Shown: positions 17,720-26,598 of the stretch, piece after piece | Numbering within the stretch: position 1 is the stretch's first letter | How the letters are laid out: each line of letters begins with the position of its first letter | NCBI RefSeq assembly: GCF_900129225.1 | Contig: NZ_FQUG01000002.1 | Coordinates: forward strand, 496,001-560,000 | Direction of reading: 5' to 3' | Length of the DNA stretch: 64,000 nt | Source of the DNA: Schwartzia succinivorans DSM 10502 | GTDB taxonomy: Bacteria; Bacillota; Negativicutes; Selenomonadales; Selenomonadaceae | The notes under the pieces: generated by a model | What the model saw: only the letters and a program-made list of their open reading frames with translations | Databases searched by the model: none | Told to the model about the DNA's origin: nothing | Program-made: the position numbers and the translations under genes

Positions 17720-18502
17720 GTGGATTTTTATGAGATTCTTCAAAATCACGCGGCTGTGTTTCTTCTTGTATTGGTGAGGATCAGTGGCATTTTTATAATG
17801 GCACCGTTCCTCGGAAGTATCAATATTCCTCAGTATGTCCGCGTTGGTACGGCAATTGCGATTTCGATTGTAATGTTTCCGTCTGTTGACGCGGCGTCGG
17901 GGATGCTGCCGGTACCTCCCACGGTTATTGGGTACGCGGCTCTGGTGCTTAAAGAATTATTCGTCGGCTGGCTCATTGGTTTTGTAGCTTACATTTCATT
18001 CGCGACGATCCATATGGCCGGCAAGGTCATGGATATGCAGGTAGGCTTTTCTATCGTGAATGTTATGGATCCAACTTCCGGTCAGCAGATTCCGCTTATC
18101 GGAAGTTTTCTTTATAATTTGAGCGTGATTGTATTTCTGGCGACGAATGGGCATCATGTCCTCATTACTGCACTGGTCAACAGCTTTCAAAGAGTTCCTT
18201 TGCAGATGCTGGCGGCAGATGTTTCTTTGGCAGAAATAATCACAAGGTTCACCGTGGGGATTTTTACGACGGGTATGCAGATTGCTCTGCCTGTATCGTT
18301 TGCCATTCTTTTGACGAACGTTGGGCTTGGTATTCTTGCAAGGACGATGCCGCAGCTTAATATTTTTGTTGTTGGTGTTCCCCTGCAGATTGTCATAGGA
18401 CTTTTTATGCTGTCCATCGTTGTACCATTCTATGTTTTGTTCCTGGATGTGTTGTTTAATGAAGTGTATGGAAACATCTCCCTTGTCCTCAGGGCAATTT
18501 GA
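17720..18502 (+). CDS. fliR: FliR, flagellar export gate protein
   Basis: Multi-pass membrane protein (260 residues) that completes the FliPQR export channel. GTG 17720 sits 8 bases after AAGGGG (17706-17711). Conserved stretches include RISGIFIMAPFLGSINIPQY and ARTMPQLNIFVVGVPLQIVI. Its 3' end overlaps the flhB coding region by about 35 bases if flhB starts at 18468. Confidence 0.95.
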   Translation: MDFYEILQNHAAVFLLVLVRISGIFIMAPFLGSINIPQYVRVGTAIAISIVMFPSVDAASGMLPVPPTVIGYAALVLKELFVGWLIGFVAYISFATIHMAGKVMDMQVGFSIVNVMDPTSGQQIPLIGSFLYNLSVIVFLATNGHHVLITALVNSFQRVPLQMLAADVSLAEIITRFTVGIFTTGMQIALPVSFAILLTNVGLGILARTMPQLNIFVVGVPLQIVIGLFMLSIVVPFYVLFLDVLFNEVYGNISLVLRAI

Positions 18503-19583
18503 CAGGAAGTTTGTCTTCGACCTTCAGCTTTTCTCAGGAGAGAAAACAGAAGATCCTACTGCTAAGCGACAGGCGGATGCACGAAACAAGGGACAAATTG
18601 CCAAAAGTACTGAGCTCAGCGGCGCGTTTGTTATGCTGGCCGGCTTTTGGGGCTTGAAAATGCTTGGCTCTTCCGTTTATGAGGAGATATGCAATTATAT
18701 GACCTACATATTCAACCACATGAGTCAGGGGGTTGATACTGAAACAGTCATGCAGCTGTTCATAGGAATTATAATTGTTCTTGCCAAAACAGCGTTTCCG
18801 ATTATGGGAATGATTATGGCGGTTGGGCTTTTCATCAATTTTATGCAGGTGGGTATCAATTTTACAACGGAGCCATTGGGGTTTAAACTGGAAAATCTTA
18901 ATCCCATCAACGGTATGGGAAGGATTTTTTCAAAGCGCGCTTTAGTGGAGCTTGTGAAGTCGATATTTAAAATACTTATCATAGGTTCTTTTGTCTACAA
19001 CTTTTTGAAGGATGAAATCCTGCAGATACCTAAGCTGCTATATCTTGAGCTTGCTGCGAGTCTTCCGAATATTGCTGACGTTATTTTTTCGTTGGCATTT
19101 AAGATTATCGGGGTGTATTTCATTCTGTCGGTCTTTGATTACGCTTTTCAGAAATGGTCAACTTTCCAGTCTCTGAAGATGAGTAAGCAGGAGGTCAAGG
19201 AAGAGTTTAAGCAGATGGAAGGAGATCCGCAGATTAAGGGAAAAATCCGCTCCAAACAGCGTGAGATGGCAATGTCGCGTATGATGCAGGAGGTCCCGAA
19301 TGCGGATGTCGTCGTAACAAACCCGACGCATTTCGCGGTTGCGCTTAAGTATGACCGTGGTATGCCTGCACCTCAGGTTGTTGCAAAGGGCCAGGATTTT
19401 GTAGCACAAAAAATTAAAGACACAGCACGGGAGGCTGGGGTGACAATCGTTGAGAACCGCCCTCTGGCTCGTGCGCTGTACGCTTCTGTGGAAATCGGGG
19501 ATACGGTTCCAAAGGAGCTTTATAAATCGGTGGCGGAGGTTCTGGCGTATGTTTACCGCCTGAAACACCGTCGTTATGCATAA
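18468..19583 (+). CDS. flhB: FlhB, export specificity switch protein
   Basis: Export gate protein whose cytoplasmic domain self-cleaves to switch export from rod/hook to filament substrates. The autocleavage motif NPTH is seen in VTNPTHFAVALKYDRG near residue 284. N-terminal GEKTEDPTAKRQADARNKGQ is the family signature; four membrane segments follow. The start is uncertain: ATG 18468 and 18459 both lie inside fliR and have weak ribosome sites, so coupled translation is likely. About 371 residues. Confidence 0.95.
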   Translation: METSPLSSGQFDRKFVFDLQLFSGEKTEDPTAKRQADARNKGQIAKSTELSGAFVMLAGFWGLKMLGSSVYEEICNYMTYIFNHMSQGVDTETVMQLFIGIIIVLAKTAFPIMGMIMAVGLFINFMQVGINFTTEPLGFKLENLNPINGMGRIFSKRALVELVKSIFKILIIGSFVYNFLKDEILQIPKLLYLELAASLPNIADVIFSLAFKIIGVYFILSVFDYAFQKWSTFQSLKMSKQEVKEEFKQMEGDPQIKGKIRSKQREMAMSRMMQEVPNADVVVTNPTHFAVALKYDRGMPAPQVVAKGQDFVAQKIKDTAREAGVTIVENRPLARALYASVEIGDTVPKELYKSVAEVLAYVYRLKHRRYA

Positions 19584-19634
19584 AGATTTTGAGTCTGTGT
19601 TGCACGGATTCGAAAAGAGGAGACTTCGACAGTT

Positions 19635-21698
19635 ATGGCAGAGAAAGGTACGGCCGGAGGAATCATACAACAATATAGTGATGTTATCATTGCAGCAGCG
19701 ATAATCACCATTGTTTTGATGATGATTATCCCGCTTCCTACAATGCTGCTTGATCTTCTGTTGTGTCTTAATGTTACTTTGGCACTTACCATTGTACTTG
19801 TTACAATTTATAACGTAGAGGCGCTGGATCTTTCTGTTTTCCCGTCGCTTTTGCTTTTAACGACACTTTTCCGGCTGGCGCTGAACGTTTCTTCCACGCG
19901 CCTTATTTTGCTGGAAGGATACGCCGGCGAAGTCATTACGGCATTCGGCAACTTTGTTGTCGGTGGTAATGCTGTCGTCGGTTTTATTGTGTTCGTAATT
20001 CTTATCATTATCCAGTTTATCGTTATCACGAAGGGCGCTGAGCGTGTTGCGGAGGTTTCGGCGCGTTTCACATTGGATGCTATGCCCGGTAAGCAGATGT
20101 CGATTGATGCTGACTTAAATCAGGGTGCTATTACAGATGCAGAGGCAAGAAAGCGTCGTGAAAAGATTCAGCGTGAGGCAGATTTTTACGGCGCAATGGA
20201 TGGTGCTTCGAAGTTCGTAAAAGGTGATGCTATTGCAGCTATCATCATTATTATCATAAACATTACCGGTGGATTTATCATTGGTATGGTACAAAGAAAT
20301 ATGACGGTTACGCAGGCGCTTCAGAACTATACTCTGCTGACAGTCGGTGAAGGTCTTGTCAATCAGATTCCTGCTCTGATGATTTCAACCGCAACGGGTA
20401 TTATTGTTACTCGTGCTGCTTCTGATGGTAATCTCGGAAGCGATCTTGTAACCCAGCTGTTTCGTAATTCACGCGTATTTTTCATCGTCAGCGGCGTTTT
20501 GATTCTGATGGCGATTGTGCCGGGACTTCCGGGAATACCGTTTACATGCCTCTCTCTTATTGCCGCATTTATCGGTTATTCCTTAAAAAAATCTCAGGCA
20601 GAGACGGAAGAAACGACTACTACGGCAAAGCAGGAGAAGAAAAAACAGGAAGCTACCAAACCGGAGAATATTGTTTCGCTTCTGCAGGTTGACCCGATGG
20701 AGCTTGAAATCGGATACAGTCTGATACCGCTTGTCGATACAGGACAGGGCGGAGATCTGCTGGAGCGTATTGTTATGATACGTCGTCAGTGCGCTCTGGA
20801 GCTTGGTCTTGTTGTTCCTACAATCCGCATTCGGGATAACATTCAGATAAAGCCGAACGCTTATATCATAAAGCTTAAGGGTATTGAGATAGCGAAGGGC
20901 GAGTTGATGCTGGATCACTATCTTGCTATGAATTCAGGAACTGTCTTTGAAGAGGTACCCGGAATTGAGACAACGGAGCCTGCTTTCGGTCTCCCTGCTC
21001 TTTGGATAGCTGAGGCACAGCGTGAGCAGGCTGAGCTTAATGGCTATACTGTTGTAGATGCTGTGTCTGTTCTTGCGACACATCTTACTGAGGTCATAAA
21101 GGCACATGCTGATGAAATCCTTGGACGTAAAGAGACTCAGGATCTTGTGGAAAACCTCAAGAAGGCAAATCCATCTCTGGTCGACGAAGTTATTCCGGAG
21201 CTTATGAATGTCGGCGAGATTCAGAAAGTGCTTTCAAATCTTCTGCGGGAACGTATTTCCATACGCGATATGGGTACAATATTTGAGGTGCTGGCCGATT
21301 ACGGGCGCGCTACGAAGGATACAGATATTCTTACTGAATATGTCCGACACGCAATGGCACGTCAGATAACGCAGCAGAATATTCAAAATAATGTTATTCC
21401 ATGCGTAACACTTGATCCGGCGATAGAGAACCGTATTGCGGGTGCTGTACAGCGTACAGACCGCGGCTCTTATGTCAGCATGGAGCCGGATGTTATGCAG
21501 CGTCTGCTTACGGCGCTTAATACAGAGCTTACAAAGCTTACAAATATGGGGTATCAGCCGATTGTCCTCACAAGTCCGGCAGTTCGTCCATATTTCCATA
21601 ATTTGGTTGAACGCTCAATTCAGGGCATCATAGTTTTGTCTCATGCAGAGATTGAACAAAGCGTAGAGCTTCAGATTCTTGGGGTGGTGAAGGTATAA
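19635..21698 (+). CDS. flhA: FlhA, flagellar export gate protein
   Basis: Major export gate component, 687 residues. The N-terminal half has about eight membrane helices (LLLTTLFRLALNVSSTRLIL), followed by the FHIPEP signature region with GKQMSIDADLNQGAITDAEA and the large cytoplasmic domain that binds FliI and chaperones (AMARQI, SYVSMEPDVMQRLL). ATG 19635 follows a 51-base gap with AGAGGAG. It ends at the base before flhF. Confidence 0.97.
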   Translation: MAEKGTAGGIIQQYSDVIIAAAIITIVLMMIIPLPTMLLDLLLCLNVTLALTIVLVTIYNVEALDLSVFPSLLLLTTLFRLALNVSSTRLILLEGYAGEVITAFGNFVVGGNAVVGFIVFVILIIIQFIVITKGAERVAEVSARFTLDAMPGKQMSIDADLNQGAITDAEARKRREKIQREADFYGAMDGASKFVKGDAIAAIIIIIINITGGFIIGMVQRNMTVTQALQNYTLLTVGEGLVNQIPALMISTATGIIVTRAASDGNLGSDLVTQLFRNSRVFFIVSGVLILMAIVPGLPGIPFTCLSLIAAFIGYSLKKSQAETEETTTTAKQEKKKQEATKPENIVSLLQVDPMELEIGYSLIPLVDTGQGGDLLERIVMIRRQCALELGLVVPTIRIRDNIQIKPNAYIIKLKGIEIAKGELMLDHYLAMNSGTVFEEVPGIETTEPAFGLPALWIAEAQREQAELNGYTVVDAVSVLATHLTEVIKAHADEILGRKETQDLVENLKKANPSLVDEVIPELMNVGEIQKVLSNLLRERISIRDMGTIFEVLADYGRATKDTDILTEYVRHAMARQITQQNIQNNVIPCVTLDPAIENRIAGAVQRTDRGSYVSMEPDVMQRLLTALNTELTKLTNMGYQPIVLTSPAVRPYFHNLVERSIQGIIVLSHAEIEQSVELQILGVVKV

Positions 21699-23474
21699 TT
21701 GCGTGTAAAGGTATTTAAGGCCGCTGACCTTAAAGAGGCAATGGCTATGGTAAAAGATGAAATGGGACGGGATGCCGTCATACTTCATACTAAACGCTAC
21801 CGTCAGGGTGGTTTTCTGGGATATAAGAGTAAAGAAGTGGTCGAAGTGACTGCAGCGCTGGAGGATGCACCACAGCGCCCTGAGGTTAAAATACCTGAGG
21901 TATCAAGGGTTCAGGCTCCGATTCGTCCGGTACGTCCGGCCAGGTCTACGCGAAATTCGCGGACGGCTTCCTCAATTCCGCGCATGACAACGCCACAGGC
22001 ACCCCGGCAGGTTCTTGCACAGTATAAGACCGCAGGAACTCCGGAGGGAGTTTCTTTGGCGCGAAGCTCTGCTGATTTCACTGATCGTGTGCATCAGGCG
22101 TCTTCAGGAATAGAAGACTATTTTCCACAGGAGGAGAGCAGGGGCTTTGTTCCGATGGAAACAGAGAAAATGGAAACGCGTACAGTCGGAAATCGGGCAA
22201 TTGAGCCGCAGCCTATTGAGGCAGTTGCTCCGATAAAGCCCGTGCGTGCGGTGCCATCGGTTCAGCAGGTCAGCCGTCCAGGACAGGTGCAGCCGCCTGC
22301 AATGGCGCCTCAGACTGAGCATTCATTTCCGTATATTTCACAGGAGTATTCAGCACAGGCTGCACAGCAATTTCAGCAGGTGCAGCAGCCGCAACAGATG
22401 CAGCCTCAGCAGCAGATAGTACCACAGGGGGAGATTTTTCGGCAGCAGCCTGCTAAACAGGCAGAGCCGTATCCTCAGCAGGCTGCAGGCTATGAGCCTG
22501 AATTTACTCAGCCGTCTGCGCCAAAGACAGAGGCTGACTCCAAGATTATAAAGGCAGAAACATCTGAAGCTGTATCGAAGGATAAAGTGCAAAATGAAAT
22601 AAAACCTGACAAGGGCGAGGAGAAGATTCAGGCGCTCGAGGATGAGCTTGCACAGATGAGACTCATGCTCAAGCAGGTTATGGGACAGCCGCGTACTGAA
22701 AGTGAACTTGTTACCTTACAGGATGCACTCAAAGCACAGGCTGTAAACGAGCAGGTCATGCAGGACATCATTCGCAAGATTTCACCGGCAGAGCTTCTGG
22801 CTCCGAAGGATTCTGAGGAGGCACTGAAGTCGCTTGGGGAATATCTGCATTCTGCAATAAAGACAGGAGATGGTATCGGACTGAAGGACGGACGTCCAAA
22901 GATTGTTGCGCTTATCGGAACAACCGGTGTCGGAAAAACGACGACGATTGCAAAGATTGCGGCGCGCTTTGTGTTGGAGCGGGGTATAAGCGTTGCGCTT
23001 ATCACTGCCGATACTTACCGTATATCTGCTGTTGACCAGCTTAAGACTTACTCGGATATAATAGGACTGCCGCTTGAAATTGTGTATTCTGCGGCAGAAC
23101 TTAAACCGGCGCTTCGAAAGCATAAGGGCAAACAGCTGATCTTGATTGATACGGCCGGCCGCAGTCAGAATAATGATTATCAGATGCAGGAGCTTAAGGA
23201 ATTTTTGGCGGTAGATTCGTCAATAGAAAAGCATCTTGTTATGAGTGCTACGACCAAGGAGCATGATGCTGAGGCTATTATGGATCGCTTTTCTATATGC
23301 AAGCCTGATCGCGTGATTTTTACAAAAACCGATGAGACGGACAGTCTTGGATTTATAATTAATCTTCTTTATGACCGTAGAATCGCGCTTTCATATCTTA
23401 CGAACGGGCAGAGTGTACCGGATGACATTGAACCGGCAAAACCTGAAGCTTTGGCAAAACTTTTACTGAGGTAA
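21699..23474 (+). CDS. flhF: FlhF, SRP-type GTPase for flagellar placement
   Basis: GTPase that sets flagellum position and number with FlhG. TTG start at 21699 immediately follows the flhA stop. Order: a short N-terminal domain (VKVFKAADLKEAMAMVKDEM), a long Gln/Pro-rich low-complexity B region (about residues 60-290), then the NG domain with GTTGVGKTTTIAKIA (P-loop) and LIDTAGRSQNN. At 591 residues it is much longer than Bacillus FlhF (about 366); the linker accounts for the excess. Confidence 0.94.
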   Translation: MRVKVFKAADLKEAMAMVKDEMGRDAVILHTKRYRQGGFLGYKSKEVVEVTAALEDAPQRPEVKIPEVSRVQAPIRPVRPARSTRNSRTASSIPRMTTPQAPRQVLAQYKTAGTPEGVSLARSSADFTDRVHQASSGIEDYFPQEESRGFVPMETEKMETRTVGNRAIEPQPIEAVAPIKPVRAVPSVQQVSRPGQVQPPAMAPQTEHSFPYISQEYSAQAAQQFQQVQQPQQMQPQQQIVPQGEIFRQQPAKQAEPYPQQAAGYEPEFTQPSAPKTEADSKIIKAETSEAVSKDKVQNEIKPDKGEEKIQALEDELAQMRLMLKQVMGQPRTESELVTLQDALKAQAVNEQVMQDIIRKISPAELLAPKDSEEALKSLGEYLHSAIKTGDGIGLKDGRPKIVALIGTTGVGKTTTIAKIAARFVLERGISVALITADTYRISAVDQLKTYSDIIGLPLEIVYSAAELKPALRKHKGKQLILIDTAGRSQNNDYQMQELKEFLAVDSSIEKHLVMSATTKEHDAEAIMDRFSICKPDRVIFTKTDETDSLGFIINLLYDRRIALSYLTNGQSVPDDIEPAKPEALAKLLLR

Positions 23475-23481
23475 AAACGAT

Positions 23482-24708
23482 ATGGATGATCAGGCATCAA
23501 GCCTCCGCAAGCTTGTACAGGATAAAACAGAATATGATGTTCCACAGCAAGGCAGCGGCCAGGTATTTCTTCAGCCAAAGCAGCCTGCTCGTCAACCGGC
23601 ATCACAGGGCGCGGATTCACAAGGTGGAAGTTCACAGCCTCCGTTCTATTGGATGAAACCTCAGCAGAATTTATCGTCAAATGAAGCGGGAAGAAAGCCT
23701 ATGGTGTACTCAGGGAATCCTGTAGGAGCTGCTGCTCAGCAGATAAGGGTACAGCCTGTGATTCAGCAGACAGCGCAGCCGTCTCCTGTAAATGTGCCAA
23801 AACCCAGTGTCCCGTACGTAGCCGCACCACTCACGCAGCCGGTGCAGGTGCGAAATGGACGGGGAACAGAACGTAAGAGCTTTCAGAATGCTGTGCATGA
23901 AAACGGAGCACGCATTGTTGCTATAACCAGCGGCAAGGGTGGCGTAGGAAAGACAAATCTTACCGTAAATCTGGCCATTGCCATGAGAATGGAAGGTAAA
24001 AGGGTTATTGTCATAGATGCTGATTTCGGTATGGCAAATGTGGATGTCGTTCTGGGGACAGTTTCAAAGTATCATTTGATGCACTTGCTTCAGCCCGAAA
24101 TAACTCTGAATGACGTTATTATGCACGGTCCATATGGGGTTGATTACATTTCAGGCGGCTCCGCAATTGAGCGCGCAGTTGAGTTTACACAGGCAGAAAG
24201 ACAGGTGCTTTTGGAAAAACTGAGTGCATGTGGAGAGCTTGCAGATGTGATTTTGATTGACACGGGCGCCGGTTTAGGTCAAAATGTAATTGAGTTTATT
24301 TTGGCTGCTGATGAAGTTGTATTGGTTACGACTCCTGAACCGACCGCTCTGACAGATGCATACGCTGTCATGAAGGCGTATAATACGCATGCGCAGGTAA
24401 AAAACATGAAGCTCGTCGTTAATCGTATATACGATGAACGGGAAGGGCAGGATGTCACAGCGAAGCTCAGACGCACAGCAGAAAGATTTTTATCCATGCG
24501 TCTGCCCTCGCTTGGATATATATATGAGGACCGCAATGTGATGAACGCGGTAAAGAAGCAGGCACCGCTTCTGGCAGTGTATCCAAATACGCTGGCAGCC
24601 CGCTGTGTTCATGCGGTTGCGCAGGGAATCCTTTATGGAGGGAGGAAATCTGTTAATCTCGGATGGCGGGGATTCCTGCAGAAACTCTTAAAGTTCAACG
24701 GTAAATAA
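23482..24708 (+). CDS. flhG: FlhG/YlxH, MinD-like ATPase for flagellar number
   Basis: MinD/ParA-family ATPase that activates FlhF GTPase. The deviant Walker A GKGGVGKTNLTVNLA starts near residue 153, with VIDADFGMANVDVVLG and LIDTGAGLG following. About 125 unusual residues rich in Gln, Pro and Ser come first; FlhG proteins are normally near 300 residues, here 408. The N-terminal FlhF-activating peptide (DQASSLRKLVQ) is preserved at the very start. It ends with an amphipathic, basic helix of the MinD type. Confidence 0.93.
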   Translation: MDDQASSLRKLVQDKTEYDVPQQGSGQVFLQPKQPARQPASQGADSQGGSSQPPFYWMKPQQNLSSNEAGRKPMVYSGNPVGAAAQQIRVQPVIQQTAQPSPVNVPKPSVPYVAAPLTQPVQVRNGRGTERKSFQNAVHENGARIVAITSGKGGVGKTNLTVNLAIAMRMEGKRVIVIDADFGMANVDVVLGTVSKYHLMHLLQPEITLNDVIMHGPYGVDYISGGSAIERAVEFTQAERQVLLEKLSACGELADVILIDTGAGLGQNVIEFILAADEVVLVTTPEPTALTDAYAVMKAYNTHAQVKNMKLVVNRIYDEREGQDVTAKLRRTAERFLSMRLPSLGYIYEDRNVMNAVKKQAPLLAVYPNTLAARCVHAVAQGILYGGRKSVNLGWRGFLQKLLKFNGK

Positions 24709-24723
24709 GGAAGGAGGGAAAGC

Positions 24724-25419
24724 ATGAACAATGATGTTGAGAAAGCCGACAAAATTCTTGAGATAGGACAAAGGCTTTCCTTCTATATGGACAACGATCA
24801 GACGTATTCGAGTCGTATAGAAGACATACAGTCATCGGAGTTGATCGTTGCAATGCCAATGGATTCGAAGCGTGTACCGATTATACCGCCGGACGGTGCA
24901 CATCTGTACGGTGCTGTTCTTATGAAACAGAGCCAGTTCCGCTTTTTCTCGGTTTTTAAGAAAAAAGGAATGCTGAACAATGTTCCTTGCTGGTGGATTA
25001 CTAAACCGGATGTGGTTCAACGGTATCAGAATCGGCAATTTGTCAGAGTGCGGGTCAGCCTTCCGATTTCCGTGCAGGTTATGAATGATGATGGAGGTTT
25101 TGATGCAGCGAAGATGACGAATCTCATCGACCTGAGCGGAAGCGGCCTTGCATTTGTTTCCGATGTGCCGGTTCAGTACGGTCGTCAGGTCATCATGGAA
25201 CTGCACAATCTTCCTGATATCGGGATTCTTAAGGTTATGGGTTCTGTGCGGCGCTGCACGGAAGTGGAGCTTCCGCAGAATGGGAAAATTTACCAAGTTG
25301 GAGTGCGAATGCTCGATCTCGCAAGACCGGTTAGAAATCGCCTTGTGCGTTTCATTTTTGAACTGCAAAGAAAAGAACTTGCAAAAGGGCTTAGTTTGAC
25401 AGGGGTGCAGGACATATGA
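24724..25419 (+). CDS. PilZ-domain flagellar brake protein (YcgR-like)
   Basis: 231 residues. The N-terminal YcgR-like beta domain (about 1-100) is followed by a PilZ domain whose cyclic-di-GMP binding motifs are complete: RQFVR (R-x3-R) and DLSGSG (D-x-S-x2-G). Such proteins slow flagellar rotation when c-di-GMP is high. It lies between flhG and cheB, and its TGA overlaps the cheB ATG (ATGA). RBS GGAAGGAGGG upstream. Confidence 0.88.
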   Translation: MNNDVEKADKILEIGQRLSFYMDNDQTYSSRIEDIQSSELIVAMPMDSKRVPIIPPDGAHLYGAVLMKQSQFRFFSVFKKKGMLNNVPCWWITKPDVVQRYQNRQFVRVRVSLPISVQVMNDDGGFDAAKMTNLIDLSGSGLAFVSDVPVQYGRQVIMELHNLPDIGILKVMGSVRRCTEVELPQNGKIYQVGVRMLDLARPVRNRLVRFIFELQRKELAKGLSLTGVQDI

Positions 25420-26579
25420 TTCGGGTACTTGTGGCGGACGATTCCGCGTTCATGAGAATGGTTTTGTCTGACATGTTTAAAAAGCAGTCAGACTTTGAGC
25501 TTGTTGATACCGCTAGAAACGGTAAAGATGCGATAGAAAAGGTAAAGAAATACAATCCGGACCTTTTGACAATGGATATAAATATGCCGGTCATGGACGG
25601 ATTGCAGGCACTGAAGATCATTATGAAGGAGTGCCCGCTTCCTGTAGTTATGTGCAGCAGCATGACTAAAGAGGGAGCAGATGCAACTATACAGGCGCTG
25701 GCCCTTGGCGCTGTTGATTTTATAAATAAGACCGGCGGTTCGGTTTCGGCTATTGATACTATCGAGACCGAGATTTTGACGAAATGCCGTGCAGCTGCAT
25801 CGACAAAAATTAAAAGCAGACCGGGTATGTCGGCTGCATCGGGAGCAAAAACTTTCGGTGAGACACCCAGACCGGTTATGTCAAGACGTGTTGATATTCC
25901 TGTAAGAAAGCCTGTTTTTACACCAAGGCAGGCACAGCCGGCGGCTCAGGAACAGCCAATAAAGAGAGCGGCACCTGTGATGGGTGTCAGGACCGGTTCT
26001 TCGGATGGACGAAACAAAATTGTGGTACTCGGAACTTCAACCGGAGGGCCAAAGGCGCTTCAGGTTGTTGTAGCCGGGCTTCCAAAGGACCTTCCCTGTG
26101 GTGTGTTAATTGTCCAGCACATGCCGCCGGGATTTACAAAATCGCTAGCGGAAAGATTAAACGAAATTTGTCAAATTTCCGTGAAAGAAGCTGAAAATCA
26201 TGATATTATAGAAGCAGGACATGTATACATTGCACCTGGTAATTATCATATGACCGTGGTGCCTTGTCAGCAAGGGCGTGAGATTGTGTTAAACCAGGAT
26301 CCGCCGCTGGGAACGCTTCGCCCGGCTGCCGATGTTTTATTTAAATCGGCGGTCAGGTTCGGATCGGATGTTGTTTCCGTTATCCTTACCGGTATGGGGC
26401 AGGATGGAGCGGTTGGCATGAAAGAGATTAAGCAGGCAGGAGGCTATATTATAGCTGAGCATGAAAGCACCTGTGTTGTTTACGGTATGCCAAAGGCTGT
26501 TGTGGATCAAGGAATAGCAGATGAAGTGCTTCCACTGACAGAGATAGCTTCTGCCATTGTGAGAGCAGTTAAACACTAA
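25416..26579 (+). CDS. cheB: CheB, chemoreceptor methylesterase/deamidase
   Basis: Removes methyl groups from receptor glutamates. An N-terminal receiver domain carries Asp54 (MDINMPVMDG), then a Pro/Ala-rich linker, then the methylesterase domain with the catalytic triad: Ser in GTSTGGPKAL, His in VQHMPPGF, and Asp in LTGMGQDGAVGM. 387 residues. It overlaps the PilZ gene by 4 bases. cheR is not in this window. Confidence 0.96.
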   Translation: MIRVLVADDSAFMRMVLSDMFKKQSDFELVDTARNGKDAIEKVKKYNPDLLTMDINMPVMDGLQALKIIMKECPLPVVMCSSMTKEGADATIQALALGAVDFINKTGGSVSAIDTIETEILTKCRAAASTKIKSRPGMSAASGAKTFGETPRPVMSRRVDIPVRKPVFTPRQAQPAAQEQPIKRAAPVMGVRTGSSDGRNKIVVLGTSTGGPKALQVVVAGLPKDLPCGVLIVQHMPPGFTKSLAERLNEICQISVKEAENHDIIEAGHVYIAPGNYHMTVVPCQQGREIVLNQDPPLGTLRPAADVLFKSAVRFGSDVVSVILTGMGQDGAVGMKEIKQAGGYIIAEHESTCVVYGMPKAVVDQGIADEVLPLTEIASAIVRAVKH

Positions 26580-26598
26580 GGAAATAGGGGGAATAGAA

